In this document: positions 50,390 to 63,689 of the stretch, piece by piece
How the letters are laid out: every line of letters begins with the position of its first letter
How positions within the stretch are numbered: position 1 is the first letter of the stretch
Source of the DNA: Galbula dea
Lineage: Eukaryota > Chordata > Aves > Piciformes > Galbulidae
Reading direction: 5' to 3'
Length of the DNA stretch: 64,000 nt
NCBI GenBank assembly: GCA_013399015.1
Contig: VWZX01007020.1
Coordinates: forward strand, 1,736,001-1,800,000
Made by a program: the position numbers and the translations under genes
Notes under the pieces: generated by a model
What the model was told of the DNA's origin: nothing
Seen by the model: the letters and a program-made list of their open reading frames with translations, nothing else
Database searches by the model: none

Positions 50390-51836
50390 ATTAAAGCATG
50401 CTTCCAGCAAATTCAGCAAAAGATTGAAAAGCAGTAACAACAACTATTATGCAAGAGTCTTCTCTCTGTTACTTATAACATTGCATTGCTCTTTGCAATT
50501 CCATTTCTTCATTTCAATCAATACACAGTCAAAAAGGATGCTTATTTTGTAGCCTTTGAAATAGCTACAATATCTAGATAAGTAAGGTCAGGATTTATCT
50601 TGACAAACACCTGATATACATTGTATTGTTTAAAAGTAACTGTTTTCCTGCCAGTTATTTTTCACCTCTTCCCAACTGCATAAAGCAAGTTCTAATTGGT
50701 TTGGTAGTTCCTACAACATGTAGCATTCACTACACTTCTACAACATACACATTTATGCAAGAAAAAAAATCAACCCTTCATCTATTTCTTCTTAGTAAAT
50801 TAGCATAAATTGTTACTAAATCGGACATTTCCAGTGCCCCTTATGATAAAAAATGAAAGCATATACTGTCCTATTCATACGAATAACCCAGCTAGTAGTT
50901 ACCTCTGTAGTTGGACAGTCTCACATCACTGTGGTACTTACTAATCATCTCTGCATGTTTTCTCTTTGAAACATTGTTCTATTGCTGAGCTATAACAAAC
51001 AAACCGTGTATGGCTGATTATGCTACTGCGCTAACAATTACAAGTTGGCCCTTTTCCATTTTGTTGCTTAAAATCTTCATTAGTCATGTGGAAAGCTACA
51101 AAGCCATACAGAATCTAAAAAAAGTTACAAAAACTTATGGAAGTGTTCAGGAGTGAAAACAATTATTCAAGAATTTGTATTTCTTAGCTGCAGGACTATA
51201 AGGCATATTAAATAACAGAATTTAATTAACAAGTAAGTAATCTCTTACCAGGAAGAGATCAGCTCTCCTTCTACAAAGCAACAACACGCAAACACCTTAG
51301 CCAGGAATTTATGGATAGCCATGGCAAAAATTAGTCCCTTTACATAAGTCACTAAGATAAGTTTATTTTATTTCTTGAAGTCTTAAAAGTAACTATTCTA
51401 TCATTTTACTGTGCCTTGTGCAAATTATTGATACATTTACAATGTATTTTGTATAGGAGAGTCACATCAGTTATTAATTTAGTAAAAAAATTGCATCAAA
51501 TTAACATTTTAAATAATAAAGTCCAAACAAACAGAACCTACTTCACTGAAATGTTAGCAACAACAACAACAAAAAATCACTAAACATAAACCAGTTCTCA
51601 TGTGAATAAGGAAAAAAATCAGTTTGGCAGTGTAGAAAAGAACAGCAGTACAAGTATCAAGATACAGCTACTGCACCATCAAAATAAATTAAAAATTCTC
51701 AAGGCTACAAGACCGCTGCAGTTAATAACTTTTAAACAGCACAGAAAAAAATATTCTCTGGAGGGGCAGTAGGTGAAACAAAGCACATGTATTCTACTCA
51801 GTTAAAATATTTCAAAAGAAGGGATAGTTACATGGT

Positions 51837-51902
51837 AAAAAAAAAAAAAATCAAAAAAAAAAAATCTTAATTTTGAAGATTCTAAGGGGGAAAAAAAAAA
51901 AA
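51837..51902. repeat. A-rich tract
   Basis: Three A runs of 12-14 (51837-51850, 51853-51864, 51891-51902) within 66 bp, the last preceded by G5. Confidence 0.92.
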
Positions 51903-53513
51903 GCCAGTCCCAGATTTTGGGATAGCCTTGTGGCTTTCTGGCATATAGGACTACACTGTTGCATACAGCTGACCAGCTCCCCTTAAAAGCTGTGCAGCTA
52001 TCAAGAATCCAAAATAAGTCATATTTGCGCATTTCTGCATTATTTTCCTGGCCACTAGGCTGCTTACAATTCCCTAAATCCAGAGGGGGGAAAAATGAAA
52101 GTTATCTTTAGAACTAACGTGAGATATGTGAAACACGGAGTAACGCCAAGAACTTTCAAAGTATAGTACAAATTGTAATCCTCTCAGATGTGTCAATAAG
52201 GTCAGGTCATAGTGCATAAGGAGTCATTTATAAGGTAACAATACAACTGTTAAAAGCAACCACAGACATAAAAGAATGCGTTGACAAGAGGAACTAAAGT
52301 ATTTCCCCACAGCCCACGTGGGGGGAAACTCACTTGTAAGTTCTACAAATGCTCAGCATGTTCTTACTGCAGCGTCCGTTAGTGATATTTATACACAGTG
52401 ATGACTTCATGCTCTAGCACGGTGAATATGAAAGAAAAAAATTAAAGTATTTTGGCTGTGTATTTATGAGCACTGGGGCTCATTTAAATACTACTTGAAT
52501 AACAATTACCTTTCTCAGCAGAGCAGAGCATCAGGTTGGCAGACTGTGCTTTACCTCTCAAAGTGACAATTAACCTTAATATCAGTCTGCAAAGACTCTA
52601 CATGGGCAGCAGAATAAAATGTTCATTATCATATAAATCATAAAGTTTCTACTGAAACTGAGATAGCTGTCATCCCTCAGCTATTTGTATTCATTAAGGA
52701 GCAAGGCAGGTTGTTGCAGAACATCTTAAAAATGCATCAACCTCCAGTCACCATTCTGTGGGCTTCTGAGCCTGTATTTGTGGCTACCTGAAAATGTATG
52801 CCACACATATGCCAAAACATACACAGTTAAGATACAGTATTAATTAAATATCTCTCAGGGAGGTTTTCAACTCAGGAGGTCATTATACTTGAATCATGAA
52901 TTTAAACCTGATTTGCACTACAGTAATTCCAGACTGAAATGAGATTTGCAGGTTGATTATGTGAAGCCTGTCAGCTAGACTGCTTCCCAGCCCAGTGGTA
53001 TTTGTGCTCACCTGTACTTATTCTTCAAAGACCACAGTTTACAAATAAAAAATAAAACCAACAACCCCAGAACTATTTGAAATAGTTTTGCATTGATGCC
53101 TAATTGCTATGTTGATAGACTGATGAGGAACATACTCAGACAAAGAGAACTATAGTCGTTGTGCCCACAACAAGCCATTGAAATGCCTTATTAAGTAGAC
53201 GCTTCTTCCCTTCTAGGCAGCCCAGACATGCAGGGAAGGAAGAAAATTGAGTCATCTTGTCTAAAAATTTCCCACCTTCAAACGTGCAATGACAAGTGAC
53301 TGTGAAAACGTTTACAGCCATTTCTGATATGACACTTCATTTTTGTAATGTGTACACTATGTGTCAAAGTGTTTTACTGTTCTTGCTGCTACCAATAGGA
53401 CATTGCTGTGAATAAGACATGGCAGTGAAGCAAGCCCTCTTTTAGAAATGTTTTTTTTTGACTGACAGGTCTTATTTTGTCTGTAGCAAAACACAAATAA
53501 GCAAACAGTTAAA

Positions 53514-53526
53514 GGGGGGGGGGGGG
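53514..53526 (+). repeat. G13 homopolymer
   Basis: Thirteen consecutive G on the plus strand, followed within 20 bp by GGG and GGGGG. On the minus strand (gene sense) it is C13. Confidence 0.93.
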
Positions 53527-54848
53527 CGCAGGGCACACTGGGGGTCAGGTTTTTTCTGCCACTAGAGCTGCCCATTTTCTCTGAGCCAAACTATGGCAGA
53601 TTTTGTATCAGTACCTATACAAGTACCTCAGGCAAGGGAGCTGAAAGAGAGCTTGCTCTTTGGCAAAAAGTGACTTCAGAGGATTGTTTTTGGCAGGTTA
53701 TGTGGTAAACTGTATGCAGGACATAAAACAAGCCATGGTTGCATTTCTGACCCTGGAAGCAAAAATCAGTCCTCCAGGATTGGAGATGTGCAGCACCGAA
53801 AAGTGCACTCTTACAGAGTATTCTGAATGAGCAAGGCTGAGTGACTCCTGTGATGCCTGCTTCAGAAAACAGAACTTCCTCCAATGTAGCTTATCCAGTA
53901 ATCAAAAGCCAGACAATCTTCCATAAGCATCCAGTCAAAAACTACCTTCTTTTCAAGCTATCCAACAAAATCTAAAATAACTATGTATTTAACGGACCAT
54001 AGGAATGGTTCATTTTCACAGCAGACACTCAGTCAAAGTTCCTGTGCAACATTCAAGCCCGGCTAACTTCAGTCAATAGTTTAACCCACAACACTTAACG
54101 AATCCCATCCACAGCTACTTTGTGATGTAGAAGGTACCGCTACGTTTACCATAGCAGTTTTGAAACAACATTTCTCCCGAATCCACCCTTGCTGCAAGCC
54201 CCAAATTTGAAACATTTTTTTATACCTGCTTTGCAACCCTAAATGCCACAGCTACAAGCTCAGCAATCAATTATTGATATTAACAAATGTGAAACTGCAT
54301 GCTAGGCAGACATCTAATTTGTCACTCAAGCTTCTCTAAAATAAAATGCAGTATATTCCATAGGTCCTCTTTTGAAGAGTTATAATATGCTTCATTTTAT
54401 AGGTAATACAGATATTTATCCTATTTAGGCTACCAAACATACCAAATAGTGAGACCATACAGTGTTTATAGTATTCTCTGGATCACATCTATGGTAAAAT
54501 GACCATACAATTGGCACCATATTATTATCCTAAGCATATTGTAATTATCTAAAAAAAAAAAATAATTAAAAATTCCCTATTTAGCTCAGAAGCATAACAT
54601 TCTAAACACTGTCTTCTTATGTGTAAACAGACTCATCATAAATTAGTGTAATAAAACACTTTATTTGCCATTTTAGAATTAGAACACCTTAAAACGTAAA
54701 ATAAATCCAATTTGTTACTACAGGTTTATATAAATCACCCTTATGATTGATGCAGAACATACTGCAATGGTGTCACAGAAAGAAAAACTTCCTTTGGCAA
54801 TTTTAAAGTTATAAGAAGACAGATAATAATCTTTATTTGATTTATGAC

Positions 54849-54864
54849 GTGTATATATATATAT
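54849..54864. repeat. Short TA microsatellite
   Basis: GTATATATATATATAT, a short dinucleotide run. Confidence 0.8.
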
Positions 54865-55085
54865 CTCATTCAGTTGTGATTAATAAAAAGCCCTTCTTAC
54901 ACAAAACCTAACCTGGACTAAAAGAAAAGCAATCATTTTGAAAGAATTAAATTATTCCCCATTTCTTCACTGAACAACAATAATATTTTCTGACAGAGAA
55001 ATTTCATAATAAAGAGCCACTGCCTAATTTTATACAATAACAGTGTCACAGCCAGACAATCTAGAACGTTTCTCTAAAAGCTCCT

Positions 55086-55136
55086 AAATTTCATAAAGGC
55101 TATACTAAGCCCCAAATTTCATGATGGTTATACTAA
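55086..55136. repeat. Imperfect 28-bp tandem duplication
   Basis: AAATTTCATAAAGGCTATAC and AAATTTCATGATGGTTATAC start 28 bp apart, both followed by TAA, with three mismatches in 23 bp. It abuts the A/C tract at 55141. Confidence 0.88.
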
Positions 55137-55140
55137 TTTT

Positions 55141-55240
55141 AAAACAAACAAACCCAACAACAAAACAGAACAAAAACACCACCCACAACAAAAACAAAAA
55201 CCCCAAAATACCTCCACAAACACCCAAACCACAGAAAACA
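55141..55240. repeat. A/C-only low-complexity tract
   Basis: About 100 bp of AAACAAACC, ACAAC and CACCACCC units, almost free of G and T. Composition is the same as the tract at 43.9 kb. Confidence 0.93.
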
Positions 55241-56280
55241 TTCAGAAATTTAAACTTTGTCAGCTGTGTCAAGGTAACTTGGAGTTATCGCTGTAACTAT
55301 GCAGTGCTTACTCTTCAAATATAATTTATTCTCCTAAACTAAGCACAAACTCTTATGTTTTTAGTCTGAGAGTCACTGTCTTAGTCTCTACAATATTTAC
55401 AACATTAAAAGGCTGAAAGTGTCAAGAAAGCATATTATCACTCACCTATAGCCTTCCTGAGGCACAGTACGCATCTCAAGTTAATAAAGGCCACATAAAT
55501 ATGGCTTTTGTGCAGAGCAGACAGTAAATTATGTATTTAATTACATATTTCTCCCTAGGAAACAGAAACAGTTGGCTCTCTGCTATTTTTGTTAACATTA
55601 ATCAGAGGAAACTTCAGATTCTGGCATAAATTTGACTATCATATAATAAGTAATATTTTAAATACATAATGCCTTACACCACACAAACACAAGCTACCAT
55701 ATGCGAGGCACTGCTAAGCATGGTTCCTATTAAGCTGATACACAGTAACTGGCTTCTTTCCAAACAACATGGAAGTGTTTAAAAAACCATGTTTAATCCA
55801 ATTCCACAGCTTTGAAACAAAAATAAAGTGCTGCAAGAACTGTTAAAATGAAAAATTAAAGGCATGTAAATAAGTGAAAAAAAATTGGTAGAGAAAATGA
55901 AAACAAAGATTATTTCAAGTAGATATCTTAATTGTAATTAGCAACATTTGGCTTGTGTTACAATATGATTCAAAGCTGCAGCCAATTAGATACCCCAAAA
56001 AGCTCGTAACAAAGCTGCAAATGTGTAACTACAGCATAAATAAGTTTTACTGCACACCAAGAAAACAGCACCCAGATCAATTTCATAGTTTGTTTCCAAA
56101 ATGCTGTAAAGCATGCAGTTACTAGTTCATAACTTAAGTCTTTAACTGCAGCTTTTCTGCCAGGAGATTTTGGAAACAATTTCATTAAATTCAGGCTATT
56201 AATTGTAAATCTGTACACATTCCATGTACACCAAGAATAAAAGATAAATTACAGCATTGCCTTAAACTGTCATGCCTATA

Positions 56281-56360
56281 TAAAAACAAAACCAACAACA
56301 ACAAAAGCCAAACCAAACCAAACAAACAAAACCTCCCCAAACAAACCAAAGCAAAAGAAC
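56281..56360. repeat. A/C-rich (AAACC/AAACA) tract
   Basis: About 80 bp of AACCAAACC and CAAACAAAC units with isolated G. Same kind as 43.9 and 55.1 kb. Confidence 0.92.
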
Positions 56361-59300
56361 AAAGTGTTTATGTTAACAGCTGTTAAAAAGCTGTAGAATT
56401 GTGGTATTGGAACTGCGAAAGACTAATTTTTAAAATGAGATTTTTGAGGAGAGAGGAAAACACTATTTTTTCTTTGGAAAGAAGAGGCACAAAATGGCAT
56501 TCAGGAAATGACATGAATTTGACAGATGCTTTTTTAAAGATTTCTTAAAAGAGAAATAATTTTAAAATATTGCATGGAAGATCAAAGTTGAAATTCTGAC
56601 TGAACATAGGTATAGTGAGGCCAACAGCATTGAGTACTTCTGAGGTGGTGCCATTTATTTAAGGAAACAAATACTTGATTATCAGTAATGCTGGCAGTCC
56701 CAACCAACAGACAAAATGCCTTTCATTTCCCCCAATTATTCAATGAGTAATTTACTAACGGGTAATGAGTTGTTAATAAAAGCATGTTTCTTACACAATT
56801 ATCATGAAATGGCAGTGACTGCTTGTTCACTGCAATAGTACCTACTGCAGTCACCCTTCCAAATAACTCTGCTCTATCAAATTTCTGTACAGAAATTGAT
56901 CCTTACACAGCTTTTATACAGGACATTAGTCTACACTTAGGAAAAAAAAAAAAAAGAAAAACCCACAGAAATAGGTAACTAAATTAAAAAGCTGAACATT
57001 TAGATCTTTCTCTGCAAAGTCTCAATAATTATGCAAACTCTCAGGCAACAGAGTTCTGCTTCCCTTGCTGGCAAGCAATGACTGTTTATTTAACACACTT
57101 ATTTTAGGGTTGGTGGGGAGAGAGGGGTTTTTTTGTGTTTTATAAGGGCTATATTCAGATTACAAAACCAGATATATATAATATCATTTTTATGTTATAA
57201 ATCAAATTCAGGTTTGCAGGAAAACCAAAACCAAAGCAATTTTGTTTAGCTGTGTAGGGGAGGACAAAAGAAATGTCTGTGGAAGGTAGTCTGAAAAATT
57301 CTGGAGCTGAAAGCATTGGGGTTTGCCCTTGTACTTCCAAGGAGACTGGCTTACAAAGACCGGCTGCAACTTGATATGAAACCACTGGAAGAAAATTTCT
57401 CTGTTTAGAATTCCCTACACTAAAAGCATCAAAGTGTTTCTTTTTACCCTTGTTACAGTCCTCCACCCCACCTTCCACACTTGCAATTTAAACTAGAGCT
57501 TAATAATCTGGTACAGTAAGCACATTGCAAATATGAAGTATCCCTTCCGTATTCATCACAGGCTCCTTTTTGGCCACTTTTCTACTCTTTCCTGCTTCAG
57601 AAAGCATGTGACTGTCATGACCCCTTCTTATGCCCCAATCTCCACTCATTTCACTGCTTCAGCTGTCCCATGGGACACCCTCTGACATCCCCCTGACCTT
57701 CCAAATCCACAGTCACACAGTGCTCACTTAAGTACTCTTATTCTTCTCTATTACTATTTTCTTTACTTCTCCTGGGAAAGAAGTTGCCATAATTCAAAAA
57801 CTGGGAGAACTGGCAGAAATCATGTGGAGGTATTGTTATGCTGGGAGGTATTAATGGGTGTTGTCAGCCAGTTTCTTACTTCATCATCAGTGAATGAAGT
57901 TGCCAGTCCTGGAAAGCAGCCAGCAGCAGGATCTCTTTACTGCCTTTCTCCCCACCCCCTCCCATCTTCATGAAAGTTGCTAAGGTTTCTAGCCACCAAT
58001 GCCCACAATACACTCTGAAGCTTTTGAGTGCTGCATCTAATCAATCCTAAAATCACTCTGCAACCACAAGCAGAAATGGAATCAAGTAGATACTCAGAAT
58101 TCAGTTTATTCAATGAAAAAAAAAACCCTCAATGCTGTCTAATAATTTTTCACATCAAGCATACATATTCAAAGATATCAGATCACTAAAGAAGCAAAGA
58201 CACATCAGATATACTTTAGATGGCCCTCCAAGTACACTGCATCTTGACACATGGAAGACCCACAGAAAGAAACATCTGTGTGTCATTTTTTAACAACAGA
58301 CCCTTTGTGAAAAATATGACATTGAAAGGTCACTTTTACAATGAAAATAAACAGATATTTTTCAAAATGTTTTAGTACAATTACACGCTTCAGACATTAA
58401 AGCACAAGTGACTCTGTCCTGTACTGTCTTAAAAGACAGCTGAAGGAATTAGAAGATTACATATTAAAAAGTATCCTGACACTTTTCCTTTGAGGTACTT
58501 CAAGGTACCAAGGTAATAAATGTAAAAATCCCACTAGTTATAAAAAAACAGGCAAGCTAACTCAAGTGATAAAATATAGTATAGTTGTTACTATAAAATA
58601 TAATCCCTGTGTGATCATTAACTTTCACGGTTTTAGGACATGTTTCTTGGGGCTTCTGAAGCAGAAAAGAAATCAAAATTTAAAAAAAATAAAGCAGTTG
58701 CAATGAGCAGTGAAATACATTTTACATTCATTCTTTTCCTCAAATGAATGTTGATACATTATAGACTTAAAACCAACAGCATTCTCCACATTAATATCAA
58801 CTGCTTCTATCCATATCTTTTTGATTACATTTTGGTATTTGATGTAAATTCTTAAAAGGCCTAGCCAGGCAGAGTTCTATACAATTTTCTGTGTCACATT
58901 TTCTGTAGAAGGTTATTGAAAACTAGCAGCACATCAAAGTAAGCCTGTACAGGCAGAAGGTAAACTCTATGGATAGCATAATGTAATGGGGAGACCAGGT
59001 TCATACCAACGGGGCTGGAAATGTCAGTGCAGAAAAATAGCCAAAGAAGCATTCCTCATTCCAGTTTTCATCCCTCTCACACATTAGCATGACGTGCATC
59101 AGAGTCATGTGCCTATGGCAACAGACTGATGCACCCCCACCTCAGTCAAAACCACTAGTCACCCCTCCTTTTAAAACAAAAAATAAGCTGCTAGATCTTG
59201 GAGATTGTTCTCCACTTGGATTTTGCATCTAAGTCCTTCTTCCACGCCAAGAGAAATAGCATTAAGCCTTTCTTTAGTCAGAAGAGCCATCATACTCCCA

Positions 59301-62300
59301 TACTCCTAAGTGATACAGCAACCATGAGACTGATACCAATCACCCATTGCACTTTCAGAGTTTTATGAAGGAACCAGCAACTAAAAGACATGCACCTCAT
59401 TGAAGTAGTCTGTGCATTCTGCACATTTGTTTTCTGCTCCTGACAGTTGTGCCATCTCCTTATCTTTAAACTAGCACTCAGCAAGAGTTTAAACAAATGA
59501 CCCCAAAACCAGTAACTTAAATTGATGGAATTCACATAATCCCTTAGAGTTGTAAAGATCCCAGTCTCACCATTTAAGCAAAGACAGTCAAAGCAGTATT
59601 GAAAAGGAAGGTTGGACTCCATGCAGTCATTAATAGTGCAAGAGACACCCATGAGGCATGCTGACCTCTTTCCCTAAGGCAAGATGAATAATTTGGTCTT
59701 CTCTACATCACCCCTGAAAAAACTGTGTTTTAAGTCTTTTCAGTGGGATTAGTTTTCGCAAGCAAAATACTAGGATCAGATATGTTGGTTGTTTATCAGT
59801 TTTGCAGACAGTATAAGAAGCAAGGAATTAATGTAATGATTCTGAACTAACAGAAGAGATAGGACTACATGCAGAGTTTTAAATTGATTGTTCTGGAATG
59901 AGAACCAGTTAATTTGCCCACTAAGCTGTACAGCCCTTTAAAGCATATTCCTGAGTCTCAAGTCTCACCCATATTGCTACAGGGAAAAAAGAAATAAAAA
60001 TGTGTAACACAAAAGGAATTGCAATAAATACACAGAAAAGAGAAGAATGGGGACAAATATGCTAAAGAACATCAAAAGAAAACATGAAGAGGAAGATAGG
60101 TAACAACAGTGACTTAATAGTAAAATTTTAAGCAGTTGCTCCAAGTGGTGTCCACAGAGAGCGGCTATTTGCTTTGTGCTGGCTCTCCTTGTTTCCAGCT
60201 GCTGAGTTCACATTGATAGAATCTAAAAATACATTAAATACTTTCCAAATACTATTTTCCCATGTAAGCAATTGGCAGAAGTTACCACAAAGATGATGTT
60301 TGCTTGCCAGTGAGAAGGGAAATGCTGACAATAGAAGTTGCATTCTATAAAACTCCATTATCTTGGACAAGATCAGTCCAAATTGTGTGAAAATTGGAAA
60401 AGATGTTATTTTAGCTACAAGAATTCTTCCAGCAAAGCAACATATGAAAATAATACTTAAAAATGAGGTTTTGGTCGCCTGTGAGAAAAGGTATACTCTG
60501 CACTACTCAGAGGTATAATACGTGCAATATTTCTAGTAATCAAGCTTTGGCATTTCAGTGAAGAGGGAAGAAAGAGAAGTGAGGCAAACATCTACAATTT
60601 AGGTACACTGTCTCCTGACAAACTAGGATGTCAGTACTGCAGATTTGAAATAGAAATGTACCTGCTTGGCATTCGTATCTTAGCAGTCACTCCTTGACAG
60701 TAAATTCAGCTCCATACAAAAGTAAAGGGAAAGGGGACAATAACACAACACATACCAAAAACCATCCAGTTCTTTCTGTTAAATGTGAAGTATAATAGGC
60801 TTTTTTATGACATGCCTTCCTCCAAAAATAGCAATGATTACACTGCTTAACTCCCACACACCCCCAGCTTGACTTTTTGTCACTTAGAACATGATACAGT
60901 CTCAGTCCTGGGGAAGGATCCGAAGTTTGTGGAGTCAAGAGGAGTCTTTCCATTGCCCAGAACTCTAATTACAGATTATGAAGACCTAGGAAGGCGAGCA
61001 ACTCTGATTTCTCATAACATTAAATCTTCTTTTAAAGCCAAATGTGACAGACTTATGAACTCTGAAATTCACAGCTTTCCACAGTTTTGGAAAGATGTTG
61101 CAAGTTGCAAGCAGTGATAATCTGCCAATTACAAGGCACACGTGAGCAAGACTATTTTCTCTTCCAGACAAACAAGAAGATTACATAGCCTATTCTCTTC
61201 ATGGGGATGAGGCAGGGGAAGTGTTAAGATTGCAGCTGCTGCAGAAGTGGAAGCTGCGGCTCCCTTGGAGCTTGTACTGACTGTGTAGCCTAGCATGCCA
61301 TTAAGGGAGGTTACTGTACTACAGAAACTGTTCCATTCTGGGTTTTTTTCCTGAATGAGACAAACCTGAATCTTTGATCTGCTGTAGTTAATGGAAAGTC
61401 TTGCAACACAACTTGCAATGTTCCAATCAAGTTTCAATTCAGCTCAATATCCTGCCTATGAGAACTTCCTAAATAACTAAGTATTTTTGAATATACAGCT
61501 TTTCTTCACATTTTCAGTGACATTTGAGATTTATCACATTCCTATGGCTTAATCGTGATTTATTTTACATATAAAAGAGGACACATAGTGAAAGTATGCT
61601 GGAATCAACATTTCAAATAGCCTACATCTGCGAGGAACTCATATTTATGCAATAGAGGGTTTTTAATAGAAAATCTAACACCTTTTATGTCAATGATCTA
61701 AATTTCCATCAAAATGAAAGAAAAGAACCACGAAAGGATGTATTAGTATTTTGGGGTAAAATGTAATGTACTGTAGCTTGGCTTTCTTCATTGTGCTGAA
61801 GAATCATGTCTGGCTGATGTATTTATTTTGTAATGTTTAACTATAATAGAAAATAGTGTTTTCGTTTAAACTTCATCTATTTAGCCTATGTCAACAAAGT
61901 ATAAAACTAAATGAAGTGATTCTGTATGTACTATAAAAACATACTTGCTAATAGTAAAGCTGTTCAGGGTTTACCTATCAAGATCACAACATGAAACAAT
62001 TCTGAATCTTAAGAACTGTGTTAAAGCAACAGACACAAAGTTAGATGTAATTTTTTTTTACTTTGCTAAACAGCATCACCCAGTGCACTTCATTGCTGTT
62101 TTATCATGAGTGTTAATAATTCAGAAAAAAAAATTGAAATCTTCAGCTCACTTTTTTTTTTAAATTGGAAGTCAGCAAAGAGCTTTTCACTAAGACAGCC
62201 AATGCTCACTACACACTTGCTAGCAAAAGAAAAATCAAATAACAGTATCTTGTATACTGAAACAATCGCTTTGTTACAAAGGGAAGGATTCAGAAAACCG

Positions 62301-63139
62301 GAACAAATGACACTGCTGTAAAAACTATAAGCCTTTTAGACTCAGTTCAAAGAATTATGCATTCTTCTACAACAGACTGAAGTTTTATATTCATCACAGC
62401 AAATCAATCCACTAATAGGGATCAGTCATCAACACCTAAGTAAAGATCTGCCATATGAAACAGCTTTGATGTGATTGAAGACTTGCACACAATCATAAGT
62501 ATGACAGAACAGCTTAGCTATTAAAATGTTTTATCTAGGAAAGAACTGTTCATCCTAATTGACTGAAATACTCTTTGAACACTATTATAGCAAGGCTACT
62601 TTACTACACAGCACTTTAGTACAGAGCCACTTGACTTACATCTTGAGAACCAGCACAACCACATCTTGTTAGAATATTTTCTCATGCGTACTTCTGTCAA
62701 GAGACCCAAACAATAAAGCTGACTGTCATTTTTACTACCAGTTGCTTAGTTAATTCGATACTGAAACATACTAGGATTCATTATAAAAGCTGCATGCAAT
62801 CAGCCATTTCTATCAATCACTTTACTGCACTAATAGAATGAATCCTACTAACCACATCAGTTGAAATGGGTTGGCAGCACTGGATGGAAGCCATTCTTCT
62901 GCACCAAGTCCAACCTCTCACTGTGAGAAGTGTAGTGGCAGAGGCTCCTTTAAGCAGTGTTGCACAGCTCTGGTCCAGCTCCAACACTGACCTTATGTCA
63001 AGCTAACAGATAAGAAGCCCGAGACAGCCATCTGAAAATGACCGTATCCCACCTCAGCAATCAGGCAGTCTGGGTTTCTAGGCCCATCTCATTACTCATT
63101 TCAAAGCCAATTTTAAACACCAAAAGTAAACGTACCTGA

Positions 63140-63180
63140 CCAAAACAAACAAACAAAAATCACAACCCACAAACAAGCAC
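63140..63180. repeat. A/C-rich (CAAA) tract
   Basis: About 40 bp of AAACAAACAAACAAAA followed by CACAACCCACAAACAAGC, some 510 bp downstream of the exon in gene direction. Confidence 0.88.
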
Positions 63181-63680
63181 AGAGTCATTATTAGAAACCC
63201 TATGCAATGATATACTCTCTTTCAGAAAGTTACCACAGAGTATCATGATTGATCACCAGAAACACAGTTGGAAGATAAACAACAGTTTTTGTCTATAACA
63301 TTTTTAATTGTCCATTTTTCTCACAGTGTGTTAACAATGCGCAAGAAAAAGGAACCAAATATACCAGCAACTGCCATCAAGATTACATTTCACAGAATCA
63401 AACAAAACGCTATTGATTTAACACCTCAAATGAAGAGTGATTTGATTTTCACCCTGTTTTTATTAAAACATCATAGAGTTCAGCAGTTTTTATCATTACT
63501 TGTTACCAGATAGTATGTCACATTAATTCCATGTATGCAAGCAAACATTATCTGTCTTTATTTATTCCAAAATTACTAAGAAATCGGAACAAAAAATATC
63601 TCGAATTTACTCCAGTTTCCTATGCAATTTCTGTAATTTCATATATTCCATTTCCATATTCCAAGTTAATAAAATCCAGG

Positions 63681-63689
63681 TGAACTTAC
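63681..63689 (-). promoter_or_regulatory. 5' splice site after the UBE2E exon
   Basis: The exon ends TGTAG and the intron begins GTAAGTTCA. GTAAGT is the perfect U1 consensus at +1 to +6. With the acceptor upstream, it fixes the exon at 51 nt. Confidence 0.9.

Larger units (their letters stand above)
49330..63680. other. Unique intronic DNA with simple repeats
   Basis: AT-rich. It holds the low-complexity tracts listed separately. Reading frames of up to 120 codons (59290-59652 minus, 57155-57478 minus) match nothing I recognise. Blocks such as 52440-53030 lack obvious repeats and look complex, but function cannot be judged from one sequence. Confidence 0.5.
1..63689 (-). other. Long intron downstream of the UBE2E exon (continues beyond the window)
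   Basis: Everything left of the donor is read as a single intron of the minus-strand gene. I looked on the minus strand for the next UBE2E exon, which should encode the GPKGDNIYEW to GPPGSVYEGG part of the fold, and did not see it. No other exon with convincing splice sites and homology was found. The DNA is AT-rich with scattered transposon fragments, as expected for a very large vertebrate intron. That it is one intron is an inference from the absence of exons. Confidence 0.75.

Noticed and set aside
57155..57478. 107-codon minus-strand reading frame
   Set aside because: No recognisable motif or exon structure; length is within chance for 64 kb of such DNA.
59290..59652. 120-codon minus-strand reading frame
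   Set aside because: Considered as a possible exon or transposon relic. Composition is Cys/Leu/Ser-rich with no known motif, and no acceptor or donor supports it.
1..63680. The next UBE2E exon (GPKGDNIYEW...GPPGSVYEGG region)
   Set aside because: Looked for on the minus strand by eye and not found. It probably lies beyond the left edge of the window, though a divergent exon could be missed without a translated search.
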